From assembly GCF_040703125.1 (NCBI RefSeq), contig NZ_CP160035.1, positions 3,768,001 through 3,832,000 of the forward strand: DNA of 64,000 bases, read 5' to 3'. The notes under the pieces were generated by a model. It had not been told where the DNA came from. It was given only the letters and a program-made list of their open reading frames with translations, and searched no databases. Positions 9,131-18,127 of this stretch are shown in pieces. Positions within the stretch are counted from its first letter, which is position 1. Each line of letters starts with the position of its first letter. Made by a program: the position numbers and the translations under genes. The stretch comes from Flavobacterium ovatum (GTDB lineage Bacteria > Bacteroidota > Bacteroidia > Flavobacteriales > Flavobacteriaceae).

Positions 9131-9451
9131 TTACTTAATCACAATCTCATCAATGGCGAAAGTCGAGCCATCAGCGGGTTCGATTTTGTAGCTATTGGCA
9201 CCACGACACAATTTGATTTTGACTTTTACGATATTCCAATTGGAGCCTAGATTTTTGGTATTGGGTAATTCAAGTTTCTCGTTCAGTACTTTTCCGTTTA
9301 CGGTGAGTTTTATAGCACTTCCTGTTTTACCTTCATCTTTGGCACTGTAACGAATCCAAATTTCGGCTTTGGCTTCTCCCCCATCATTTTCTTGGTACCA
9401 TTTTACCGAAACGAATTGTTTTTTGAAAAGTACAAAAGCTACATCCAGAAG
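9131..9451 (-). pseudogene. 5'-truncated CBM-like domain fragment (about 106 aa)
   Basis: A minus frame runs from a stop at 9452-9454 to TAA at 9131 with no ATG start. It encodes about 106 residues of beta-rich text: VSVKWYQENDGGEAKAEIW, then LTVNGKVLNEKLELPNT, then GANSYKIEPADG, ending FAIDEIVIK. This resembles the C-terminal carbohydrate-binding (CBM6/35-like) domain of a secreted glycosidase. It starts 26 bases from the stop of the sulfatase at 9478, so the rest of its gene was probably deleted when that sulfatase came to lie here. Alternatively, a nonsense change split it from a longer protein, but the upstream sequence belongs to the sulfatase. Confidence 0.55.
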
Positions 9452-9477
9452 TTATCAATACATATATTTTGCCACTT

Positions 9478-10890
9478 TTAATACGCCTTTTTTTTATCGA
9501 CTTTGGCAGGATCATAATTGGGATTTGGGGTAGGCATTTGAGCATCTACTGATTTTCGCCACGCTTGCAATTCTTTGAGCAATTGCTTCGCTTTTGACTT
9601 TTCTGTGGTGGCCAAATTATTTTCCTCCTTTGGATCAACTTTTAGATTGTATAATTCTAATGCTCCATCTTCATAAAATTCGATCAATTTCCAATCACCG
9701 TGACGAACTGCTCCATAGGGATTGGTTCTGTGGTAATGCGGATAATGCCAAAATAAAACATCACGTCCTAGTTTCGAAAATTCGCCCGTTAAAACAGGCA
9801 AAATACTAATTCCATCTTTATGTTCCTCTGGGCGCAACGAAAGTCCTGCCATGTCCAAAATAGTTGGGTAAATATCTGTTCCTATTACCATTTCATCTGA
9901 TTTAGTTCCTGCTTTGATTTTATTATTCCATTTTACCATAAACGGTTCTCTTACGCCTCCTTCATACGAAAGGCCTTTGTATCCTTTTAATCCTCCAGTT
10001 GTTTTTGAATTGTCTCCACCATTATCTCCAGTTAGAATGATAATGGTATTGTCTTCGATACCCAATTCTTTTAGTTTATCCATAATTCGACCAACACTTT
10101 TATCCAAGCTTTCGACCATTCCTGCTCTAGCAAAATTTAAGAATTCGTCTTTTGGATTCTCGAAGTTCTCTGCTTTTTTCTTGTACTTTTCCACTAATTC
10201 TGGCGGCGCCATTAATGGACCGTGCAAGGTGTAATAAGAGAAATACAATAAAAACGGTTTGTCCTTTTTGGTTTTATCCAAAAAGTCCACGGCAGCATCT
10301 GTCAATCTATTGGTCAAATAATCGCCTGGTTTACCGTCTGCTAAATTTGGCATATCAAAAGGTGAAAAATATTTTCCTGGACCTTTGGGTTGTCCCCAGT
10401 CTCTTCCTCCTACATTGGTATCAAAACCGTGGTCGGTTGGATAATGCTGGTCAAAATCAGCTTGCCCTTCAGGCATTAAATGCCATTTCCCAAAGAAAGC
10501 TGTTGTATAACCCGCTTCCTTCATCGCTTCGGGAAGTACGGTTCTTTCATGGTCAATTTTCATTTTCCAATCTGGAACGGCAAGTTTATCGTAAGGTCTT
10601 TTGTGTCCTGCAATCCAATCGGTCAAGTGCAATCTTGCTGGATAACAACCCGTCAAAATAGCGGCTCTACTCGGGGAACAAACGGTGCAAGCCGCATAAG
10701 CATTGTTAAATAACATTCCCTGACTGGCAAGTTTATCAATATTTGGCGTTTCGTAAAACTGAGATCCATAACAGCCAAAATCGCCCCAACCTACATCATC
10801 TACTAATAAAAAAACAACATTGGGTTTTGTGACTTGAGCGTTAAAAACAAAAGGAAAGCATAGCAGGAAAAGGAATCTAAATAATTTCAT
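9478..10890 (-). CDS. Family S1 sulfatase (S1_16-like)
   Basis: I start the gene at ATG 10890, nine codons inside the longest frame, because this puts a clean signal peptide (MKLFRFLFLLCFPFVFNAQ) at the N-terminus; the protein is 470 residues. The core shows LVDDVGWGDFG, CSPSR with Cys at about residue 71 in this numbering, then RLHLTDWIAGH, which is typical of the S1_16 branch, then GKWHL and LTGDNGGD. The C-terminus is Lys- and Pro-rich. It is separated from the upstream GH110 gene by a strong terminator, so it likely has its own promoter. Desulfation of galactan oligosaccharides is inferred from context. Confidence 0.92.
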   Translation of the reverse strand: MKLFRFLFLLCFPFVFNAQVTKPNVVFLLVDDVGWGDFGCYGSQFYETPNIDKLASQGMLFNNAYAACTVCSPSRAAILTGCYPARLHLTDWIAGHKRPYDKLAVPDWKMKIDHERTVLPEAMKEAGYTTAFFGKWHLMPEGQADFDQHYPTDHGFDTNVGGRDWGQPKGPGKYFSPFDMPNLADGKPGDYLTNRLTDAAVDFLDKTKKDKPFLLYFSYYTLHGPLMAPPELVEKYKKKAENFENPKDEFLNFARAGMVESLDKSVGRIMDKLKELGIEDNTIIILTGDNGGDNSKTTGGLKGYKGLSYEGGVREPFMVKWNNKIKAGTKSDEMVIGTDIYPTILDMAGLSLRPEEHKDGISILPVLTGEFSKLGRDVLFWHYPHYHRTNPYGAVRHGDWKLIEFYEDGALELYNLKVDPKEENNLATTEKSKAKQLLKELQAWRKSVDAQMPTPNPNYDPAKVDKKKAY

Positions 10891-10987
10891 TTTAATGGTC
10901 GATTTTGAATGCCACAATTTACATAAAATACCCTGATTTAGAAGCTTTATTACACACTTTAGAATCGAACTTTTTCCATAAAAAACA

Positions 10988-11043
10988 AAACCATTACCAA
11001 ATTATTAGCATAGAGAACTAATACTATTTCATTTGGTAATGGT
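10988..11043 (-). terminator. Strong nested terminator after the GH110 gene
   Basis: Perfect 13-bp arms AACCATTACCAAA (10988-11000) and TTTGGTAATGGTT (11031-11043) enclose an inner TATTAG/CTAATA stem. On the minus strand the stem is followed by a TTTTGTTTTTT tract. It lies 22 bases past the GH110 stop. Confidence 0.85.
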
Positions 11044-11065
11044 TTACAAAAGGTAATTCTATAAT

Positions 11066-12871
11066 TTAAAACCCTTTATTCCCCTTTACTTTTAAATTCT
11101 TCTTAGAAGTTTCATCAGCTTTCAAAATATTTTTATTTTCTCCTTTATAAGTGTTTTTTGAAATCTCTATGTTGTTGCAATTAATCAAATCAAACATAGG
11201 AGAATTTGGATATAAATCTGTCGCTTCCTTAGTTTGGGTAATTGTATTTCCAGTGATTTTCAATCCATCTACACGGTCGGTCCAAATAATGCGACTACCG
11301 AAAGTTTCTATGGTATTGTTTTCGAAAGTAATATTTCGATCAAAAAAAGCTTTATCATCAAAAGTTTTTCCTAGTCTTGGTGTTACATACAAAATAGCGG
11401 ATTCAGCACCACCGTAAGCACAATGTACAAAACGGTTGTTACGTATAGTGACATCTGCTACTGCTCCAGATTCGAACCAATAATAATTATCACCGCGCAA
11501 TTGAATAGCAGACATCATAGACGAAAAATCATTGTTTTCGATAATAATTTTTAATGGTGTTTTGATAATCACATTTCGTGCACGATGGTCATTAATAGTG
11601 CAACCACGCATGGTAAATACAGGATTCCATGTTTTGTTTTCTAAATTATCTCCTTGTTTTAAATTCGAAGGAAGGTTGTTTTCGAAGGTAATTTGAATGA
11701 AACGATCGTTGATTGTAAGTACTTCAGCAACTTTATTAACAGAAGCACGGTCTGGACTTGGCTGTTGAATGAACCACATTTCGTCCCCTATTCCAGCAAA
11801 TTCAAATCCTAACTGCTCAAAATGTTTCAACTCGACAATCACTGTTTTCGAATCAACAATTTTATTGATTTCTACATAAGTTCCGTGAACGTTTGTACCG
11901 TCGTCTAGCATGTGTTGAAACTTACAGTTTTCGATCAAAATATTTCCTTTACAGTTGCTAAAGTGTGTAGCATCGGCAATCGTAGAAACGACTCTATCCG
12001 AACCTGGACGAACAAAAATGCCGCATTTTGAAATTACAATTTCTTCAGATCTTTCGAATAAAAATCCCATTCCTAAAGCATGGTGAATCGTGATTCCTTC
12101 GAACAGAATATTTTGAGAATTTAAGGTTTGAAAAGCTGGTGCATATCGATTTTGCTCACTTTCGCCTTTTGAATTCAAAACATTCCCTACTTCTGGCGTG
12201 TATCGTTTTAGTTTTTCGTGGATTCTTAAAATTCCGTTTGGTCGTTTTTCTACCCAACGCGGGCGGCTTGACATATCATACGCCCCTTGAGCAACACGTT
12301 TTAATTTTGGGTCGAAAGCCAAAGTACTTCCCATTTCAAAAAACGAAAAACCATCGATATCAGGGAAATAAATTTGTTCTCCAACTAATTTCCACGAAAA
12401 ACCTTTGGTAAATGGTCTCACTTCGATCCAATCTTCGGCTTTGTTGACAGCGGTTACTTCACTTTGAAAAACAAAAGGAATATCCCAATCAATAGTAAAG
12501 TTTTTGGCTGTTACTTTCTTGCAATTTTTAATTTGAAAAGGAGCTACTTGACCATGAAAAATAAATTCAGATCCGTTCCCTTCAATCGCAACCGAATCAT
12601 ATCCTTCTAATAAAAAAATGATTTTTTTGAGTCCGTTTCCGTGGTTGGTAATGTAACTGTATTTATCTACTGCATAATCGGGCAGAAAAAGATACTTTCC
12701 TTTTTCGAATACAATAGTAAGTTCCTTATCGGTATTATCGGCAATAGCTTTTCGCACTATTGCAGTCATGTCACCTTCCTGATGCTTGATATTAATTACC
12801 GATTTTGCAGTCGATTGAAAAGATACAAACAGCACTAATGCAGTCATGATTTTTAAAAAAGATGGATTCAT
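11066..12871 (-). CDS. GH110 alpha-1,3-galactosidase, beta-helix
   Basis: The 601-residue protein has a signal peptide to about residue 22 and a right-handed parallel beta-helix body (repeated INNC/ENC/NNRF turns). The GH110 signature is clear: ADATHFSNCKG with Asp at about 300, and HMLDDGTNVHGTY with the Asp pair at about 323-324. As I recall, family work on an alpha-galactosidase from Pseudoalteromonas uses one Asp as acid and a DD pair 23 residues later as base; spacing here is the same. GH110 enzymes cleave terminal alpha-1,3-galactose, and some act on lambda-carrageenan oligosaccharides. This fits the GH150-like gene 25 kb upstream. It is co-transcribed with the sulfatase at 12903 (31-base gap). 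Confidence 0.85.
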   Translation of the reverse strand: MNPSFLKIMTALVLFVSFQSTAKSVINIKHQEGDMTAIVRKAIADNTDKELTIVFEKGKYLFLPDYAVDKYSYITNHGNGLKKIIFLLEGYDSVAIEGNGSEFIFHGQVAPFQIKNCKKVTAKNFTIDWDIPFVFQSEVTAVNKAEDWIEVRPFTKGFSWKLVGEQIYFPDIDGFSFFEMGSTLAFDPKLKRVAQGAYDMSSRPRWVEKRPNGILRIHEKLKRYTPEVGNVLNSKGESEQNRYAPAFQTLNSQNILFEGITIHHALGMGFLFERSEEIVISKCGIFVRPGSDRVVSTIADATHFSNCKGNILIENCKFQHMLDDGTNVHGTYVEINKIVDSKTVIVELKHFEQLGFEFAGIGDEMWFIQQPSPDRASVNKVAEVLTINDRFIQITFENNLPSNLKQGDNLENKTWNPVFTMRGCTINDHRARNVIIKTPLKIIIENNDFSSMMSAIQLRGDNYYWFESGAVADVTIRNNRFVHCAYGGAESAILYVTPRLGKTFDDKAFFDRNITFENNTIETFGSRIIWTDRVDGLKITGNTITQTKEATDLYPNSPMFDLINCNNIEISKNTYKGENKNILKADETSKKNLKVKGNKGF

Positions 12872-12902
12872 ATTATTAGTTTAAAATGTGTGTGTTTATT
12901 TT

Positions 12903-14381
12903 TTAAAGATGTACTCCTGTTCCTTGAAAACTATTGTCGTGGTCACCCCACATAATAATCCAAGGATCTTGCGTATTCTTTTGAAATTCTCTAAGTCTCG
13001 ATTTCATGTCATTCAAAACAGGTAGAAATTTACTATCAGTAGCCAAATTGACACTCTCATTTGGATCTTTTTTCAAGTCGAATAATTCAAATTGTGGGTG
13101 GTGCAAAAAGTCTTGAATTTTACGTTTTCCATAAAACTGCGCTTTGTTTCTGTACACCGCTTGCCAAGTAGAAGAATCCCATAAATCAGATGCAAATGGA
13201 TATTCTAACGGATAGGCAATATTCCAAATCAATTTGTAATCTCCCTTACGCACCACACGCATTGGGTAATACATGGTGATTTCATGAAAGGTATGTGAGG
13301 CATTAATTTCGTCCCAACCTTTTGGATTTTCTTCGCCAATAATTCTCTCAAAAGAATGACCATGGAACTTGTTTTTTCCTGCGTCTACTCCAGCCATTTT
13401 TAAAATCGTTGGCGTCATATCTACCCACGAAATCATCGCATTATTTACAGAACCTTTTTTAGATTCGAAGGGATCTTTGATGATACAAGGCAATTTAATT
13501 CCGGGTTCGTAAACCGTAGTTTTAGCACCTGGAAATGCCATTCCGTTGTCAGATATATAGATTACAATCGTGTTTTTGTCCTTTCCAGTTTCTTTCAACA
13601 TGGCCATTAATTTTCCAAAACCTTGATCAATTCTAGAAATACTTTGGTAGTACTGCGCAATTTCCTCTCTACTTTGTTGGGTATCGGGCATAAAATCGGG
13701 TACTAAAACGTCTTTAGGATCGTAAACTATTGTTTTTACACCTGGGTAACCATCGGCTTTATTTCCAAAACTGTTTGGTGTTTTCCAATCTACAGGACGA
13801 AAAGGTCCACCACGGTGAGGATCATCTGTACAGAAATACAAGAAAAAGGGTTTGTCTGAATTTAAAACGTCTTTACATTTTTCAGCCATTTCGAAAGTAC
13901 TTCGAGGATCAGCTTCTAACACCGTTTGAAAATGATAAACTGATTCTGGAGCTACATGGTATTTACCAATTCTAGCGGTTGTATATCCTGCTTTTTCTAA
14001 TAAAACTGGTAATGATTTGATGGTATCATAGGTACTAAAGTGATGGTAATCATGCACGTGACCATAAGAACCCGTAGCGTGACCAAATTTACCTGATAAC
14101 AAAACCGAACGACTGGCCGCACAACTCGCACTGGTACAATAAGCATTAGTAAAACGAGTTCCTTCAGCCGCCAATTGGTCTAAGTTTGGGGTTTTTATCA
14201 CGGGATTACCGTAACAACCCAAAGCATCAGCACCGTGATCATCGGCTACGAAAAGGATGATATTGGGTTTACTGGATGATGTGTCTTCTTTATTTTCTTT
14301 CTTATCCGCACAAGACGTCACTACTAGCGCCGTACATGCGAGTAGAATAGCAAAACGAAGGATGTTGATTTGATTTTTCAT
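12903..14381 (-). CDS. Family S1 sulfatase, heparan-N-sulfatase-like (S1_8 type), lipoprotein
   Basis: The protein is 492 residues. A lipobox (VVTSC, Cys at about 24) predicts a membrane-anchored lipoprotein. The metal motif VADDHGADALGCYGNP and the formylglycine motif CAASR (Cys at about 87) with SVLLSG are characteristic of the sulfamidase-like S1_8 branch. Ala replaces the usual Pro in the third position, which is normal for that branch. GKYHV and ISDNGM follow. It is the first gene of a two-gene operon with GH110, suggesting it unmasks a sulfated alpha-galactose end before GH110 acts (inference). Confidence 0.92.
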   Translation of the reverse strand: MKNQINILRFAILLACTALVVTSCADKKENKEDTSSSKPNIILFVADDHGADALGCYGNPVIKTPNLDQLAAEGTRFTNAYCTSASCAASRSVLLSGKFGHATGSYGHVHDYHHFSTYDTIKSLPVLLEKAGYTTARIGKYHVAPESVYHFQTVLEADPRSTFEMAEKCKDVLNSDKPFFLYFCTDDPHRGGPFRPVDWKTPNSFGNKADGYPGVKTIVYDPKDVLVPDFMPDTQQSREEIAQYYQSISRIDQGFGKLMAMLKETGKDKNTIVIYISDNGMAFPGAKTTVYEPGIKLPCIIKDPFESKKGSVNNAMISWVDMTPTILKMAGVDAGKNKFHGHSFERIIGEENPKGWDEINASHTFHEITMYYPMRVVRKGDYKLIWNIAYPLEYPFASDLWDSSTWQAVYRNKAQFYGKRKIQDFLHHPQFELFDLKKDPNESVNLATDSKFLPVLNDMKSRLREFQKNTQDPWIIMWGDHDNSFQGTGVHL

Positions 14382-14954
14382 TATAATTATCTTTTATTAT
14401 TTTCGACTTATAATAAAAAGAGAACGCAAGCTACATTAAAACGCACCTACTTTTCTCTTCATATTTACCCAAGATTAGGCTGTATTTAACTTTTAATTAT
14501 TTTTATACCTGATATCTATTAAATACCAAGCATTGCATTACTATTTCGCATTACAAATGTAAAGTAATATTACACCAAAGTATTCTTTGTGAGTTTATCT
14601 ACTGTCTCTGTGAGTAAAAAAGAGCAACATTTAAGAGTGTTTTCGATAAATTTCAATAAAAAAAGTGATCTTACTTAATTTATTTTAATAAAAGCATCAC
14701 TGTGCTTTTTTTATAAAAACAAAATAGGCTAGTAAAAAACTAGCCTATTCACTCAATATAAAATCGACAAATTAATTAATTAATTAATTATGGCTAAAAT
14801 CAACTTTTCATAAGCTATATTATTGTACAACTACAGTTATTAACGCAGCGTCTTTGAAAAGCAATTGGACCTAGATCTTTTTTGAAGTGATACTTTAATC
14901 GTATAAACAATCCTTCTCCTTAAGCCTATTTATATTGCAAAAGATATTTCCAAA
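14382..14954. other. Intergenic stretch with terminator and (TTAA)n tract
   Basis: This 573-base AT-rich gap separates two minus-strand transcription units. It holds the terminator at 14723-14749, a smaller AAAGCA/TGCTTT hairpin at about 14693-14707, and a TTAA tetranucleotide run at about 14772-14791. No intact gene is present. The promoter for the S1_8-type sulfatase must lie in its upper-coordinate neighbour-free part, but no clean TAnnTTTG was seen. Confidence 0.55.
14723..14749 (-). terminator. Terminator of the GH2-to-sulfatase operon
   Basis: Perfect arms AATAGGCTAG and CTAGCCTATT surround a 7-base A-rich loop. The minus strand continues with TTTTGTTTTT. It is about 205 bases past the end of the frameshifted sulfatase and is the best end point for the long minus-strand operon. 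Confidence 0.75.
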
Positions 14955-16377
14955 CTACTTAATTTGAGTTAGATACCCATTGTTCTGCTTTTTTAGCAAA
15001 GGCAATAATTCAGCTATAATTTTGGGACTTTCCTCTGCTATGTTTACAGTTTCATGAGGGTCCTTTAGATGATCATACAACATCATTTTTTGCTTTTTGC
15101 CGTCATTAAATTGCTAAGCGATACCTATCTGTACGCATACTAACAACATCTTTCCAATAACTAAGTACTTCTGTTCGAGTTTCATTTTTTGGATTGTCAA
15201 GAATAGGAGCAAAGCTGGTGCCATCTAGTCCTTTGGGTTTTTGAATTCCTGTTAATTCGCATAGGGTAGGATAAATATCTACCGAAGCAATTAGACTATT
15301 TGACGGAATTCCTGCTTTTTTCATCTGAGGTGTTTTGACAATCATGGCGCTATTTAATGCATTTTCGAAAGCACTATGTTTTCCCCAAATAGTTTGATCT
15401 CCCAAATGCCAACCGTGATCTCCCCAAACTACGACAATCGTATTTTTGTCCAGTCCCAATTCTTTTAGTTTATCCATCACTTTGCCCACTTGTGCATCTA
15501 CAAAAGAAACTGCAGCGTGATTGGCATGAATAATTTGTTTGGCGTAAGCATCTGAAATGCGTTTACGAGCACCTCCTTTTTCGGGAGAATAATACTGTCC
15601 AAAAAATTCTTCACTATTGTGTAAAAACTCATCAGCTACATTTTTTGGAGCATCGGGATTGGGTGACAAATTCATTTTCGATCTATCATACAAATCCCAG
15701 TATTTTTTTGGAGCAGAAAAGGGCAAATGTGGCCTAAGGAAACCTACTGCCATAAAAAATGGTTGTTTGGCATTGGCTCTTTTTTCTAATTCTTTTACTG
15801 CAAATTGTGCTACTCTACCATCAGGATATACCTCGTCGGCAACGTCCAACATTTCAAAAGGGGGTGTTTTCTTTGCGTCTCGATGCTCGCCACCAGCATA
15901 CATTTGAAAAGCATCTGGATTAGTGACAAAATCATTCCAACTATGAGGTAATTCTAATTCTTTGCCTCTTCTTCCGCTGATACTATGGCTGATTTTTCCC
16001 ATTCCCACCGTATAATACCCATTCCTTTTTAGATGATGAATAAAAGTTTCTGGATTGTCTGTCTCTGGTTTTCCTGCTAATCTATTTCCTAAAAGAGGGT
16101 GTGAAATTTCATCACTCGAAGTTAAATTTTTTCCGGTTAACATTACCATTCTCGATGGTCCACAAGTTGGGACTTGTGCATAATGCCTCTTGAACAATCT
16201 GCCTTGTGCTGCGATGGCATCCAAATTGGGAGTGATCATATCTGCAACACCGTAAGCATGTAGTTCGGATCTTAAATCATCTATTGAAATAAATAGAATA
16301 TTAGGTTGCTTATGCTGTGCATTTAAAGTTATGATATTGGCAAATAACAACATCATTATAAATCTACTTGATTTCAT
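14955..16377 (-). pseudogene. S1_7-type sulfatase with a frameshift near its C-terminus
   Basis: The main frame (16377 down to a TAA at 15106-15108) encodes 423 residues: signal peptide, SIDDLRSELHAYG, CGPSR with Cys at about 72, GKISHS and WGDHGWHLGD, all typical of the iduronate-2-sulfatase branch. It stops abruptly at MRTDRYRLAI. The expected tail continues one base out of phase, from about 15110 to TAG at 14955: FNDGKKQKMMLYDHLKDP, then HETVNIAEE, ending LTQIK. The missing piece is about 50 residues with the family LYDH-DP-E-NIA element. The catalytic core is intact, so a truncated protein could still fold. A sequencing error is the main alternative. It is the last gene of the operon. Confidence 0.85.
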
Positions 16378-16523
16378 TCGTTTGTTTTTATAAATTAGTG
16401 AATACCCATTTAGGATTCTAAAATAAATCTTAATGGGTATTCTAACTTTCCAAAACTACAGAATCAAATCAAATTGTTGTCCTACAAATGTCCTTGATTA
16501 GAGATCATATGAGTTTTTTTGTT

Positions 16524-18059
16524 TTATTCTAATTCAAATTTAAACACAGTTGCCAAGTCATTCATTGGAGTATCTGGCATAGTCAGGAAAAAACTTTCGG
16601 TGGTTAGTTCCCATTGCACTTTGGCATTCGATCCTAATAATTTTACATTTTTTATTGGAGAAGCTGGAATATTACGATGATGTCCTCCAATAGCTCTCAT
16701 ATCAATTTTTTTCCCTTTTTGAGGTTTCCCTAAAAAGAATACATACATGGCTTTTTTATCTTTTGAAATGGTAAATCGTACATCGTCTTCGGTATAATTT
16801 ACAGTAGCAGATTGTCCTCCATGATGCCCATCACCAGCACTTGCGGTTCCGTAACCAAAAATAGTGTGTGGGTGAGTTCCGTAAACCGCTTCACCGTGTA
16901 CTTTCATCCAATCGCCAATTTGTTTTAAAATAGTTCTTTGTTCTTGATTGATAACGCCATCAGCACGTGGTGAAACATTCAACAATACAATTCCGTTTTT
17001 ACTCCAAACATCAATCATATTTCGAATAACCAAATCTGCCGTTTTATAAGGATGCCCTTCTACATACATCCATTTACTTTCTCCAATAGTAATATCAGTC
17101 ATCCAAGGAGATGGCCAAGAATCTCTTCTTCCTCCTTGTTCGTAATCCAACACGCTATATTCAAGCGGTAAATCTTCTTGTTTATGCGCCAACATTACCT
17201 CTTTATTGTTCTTGATACCATTATTAAAATGATGCGCTGCCATTTCCATTCTTTCTTTTTCTGGAATCAAATTCAACCAGGAGTCGTACCATAAAATATC
17301 GGGACTGTATTTATCAACAACTTCATTTACTTGGTCTAACCAATATTTGTTAAACTCTTCAATAGTTTCAAAATTACCAAACAATTTACGTAGCAACGGA
17401 TCTTTGGTCGCCGTTGGTAGGTCTGGATGATAGGGATAATGGCTGTTGTAACCCGTCTTCCAATTTTCAGGAATATTGGCATTACGCTGACCATTTCGAG
17501 CATGATGAAAAGTGGCAATCGTTTTCATGTCACGCTTTTTTAAAGCTGCAAAAAGTTCTCCCAAAATATCCCTTTTGGGGCCCATATCTTTGGCATTCCA
17601 AGGATTTATTTTGCTATCCCACATGGCAAATCCATCGTGGTGTTGCGCTACTGGACCCGCAAATTTTGCGCCAGTAGATTGAAATAATTCTGCCCATTCC
17701 TCTGGATCAAAATGCTCTGCTTTGAACATCGGGATAAATTCCTCATATCCAAATTCATTAATTTTTCCAAATTTTTCTTCGTGAAATTTTTGATCTCTTG
17801 AACCTTCGATATACATATTTCTAGGATACCAAGCGCTTCCAAAAGCGGGAACGCTGTAAGGTCCCCAATGAAAATAAATCCCCAATTTGGCGTCTGCAAA
17901 CCATTCTGGCGCCGACCCATGTTTGGAAAGGGATTCGGAATTGGGTTTGTATTTTTCTACTTTCTTAGAAGCAATGGCACTCCCTGATTTACAAGCTGAA
18001 AACAACAGCGCTAATCCTATTGTAGTACAAGCGAGCGTTCTATTTCTATATATTTTCAT
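16524..18059 (-). CDS. GH29 alpha-L-fucosidase-family lipoprotein
   Basis: The protein is 511 residues with a lipobox (FSAC, Cys at about 23). The GH29 catalytic domain runs from about residue 48: PEWFADAKLGIYFHWGPYSVP, then GPVAQHHDGFAMWDS, then FHHARNG. The nucleophile Asp is at about 259 in DILWYDSWL. Family members release alpha-L-fucose, and some marine GH29 enzymes are reported to release alpha-L-galactose from porphyran-type galactans. In this red-algal galactan locus the second is a serious option. A short C-terminal beta domain completes it. It lies between GH117 (68-base gap) and the frameshifted sulfatase (146-base gap). Confidence 0.9.
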   Translation of the reverse strand: MKIYRNRTLACTTIGLALLFSACKSGSAIASKKVEKYKPNSESLSKHGSAPEWFADAKLGIYFHWGPYSVPAFGSAWYPRNMYIEGSRDQKFHEEKFGKINEFGYEEFIPMFKAEHFDPEEWAELFQSTGAKFAGPVAQHHDGFAMWDSKINPWNAKDMGPKRDILGELFAALKKRDMKTIATFHHARNGQRNANIPENWKTGYNSHYPYHPDLPTATKDPLLRKLFGNFETIEEFNKYWLDQVNEVVDKYSPDILWYDSWLNLIPEKERMEMAAHHFNNGIKNNKEVMLAHKQEDLPLEYSVLDYEQGGRRDSWPSPWMTDITIGESKWMYVEGHPYKTADLVIRNMIDVWSKNGIVLLNVSPRADGVINQEQRTILKQIGDWMKVHGEAVYGTHPHTIFGYGTASAGDGHHGGQSATVNYTEDDVRFTISKDKKAMYVFFLGKPQKGKKIDMRAIGGHHRNIPASPIKNVKLLGSNAKVQWELTTESFFLTMPDTPMNDLATVFKFELE

Positions 18060-18127
18060 GATTTAAATTTTATTTTTTATCGAATTCTTTTAGAAATGGG
18101 TAAGTGTTTTTTCCTAATTCTGTAAAG

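Noticed and set aside
10152..10661. 169-residue open frame on the plus strand
   Set aside because: It lies wholly inside the minus-strand sulfatase and its text is not protein-like; it is a shadow of the real gene.
9478..10917. Longer start of the S1_16-like sulfatase (MWHSKSTIK extension)
   Set aside because: The internal ATG at 10890 gives a normal signal peptide at the very N-terminus; the extension would bury it.
14772..14791. TTAA tetranucleotide run
   Set aside because: A short simple repeat in AT-rich intergenic DNA, not next to a start codon, so phase variation is not supported.
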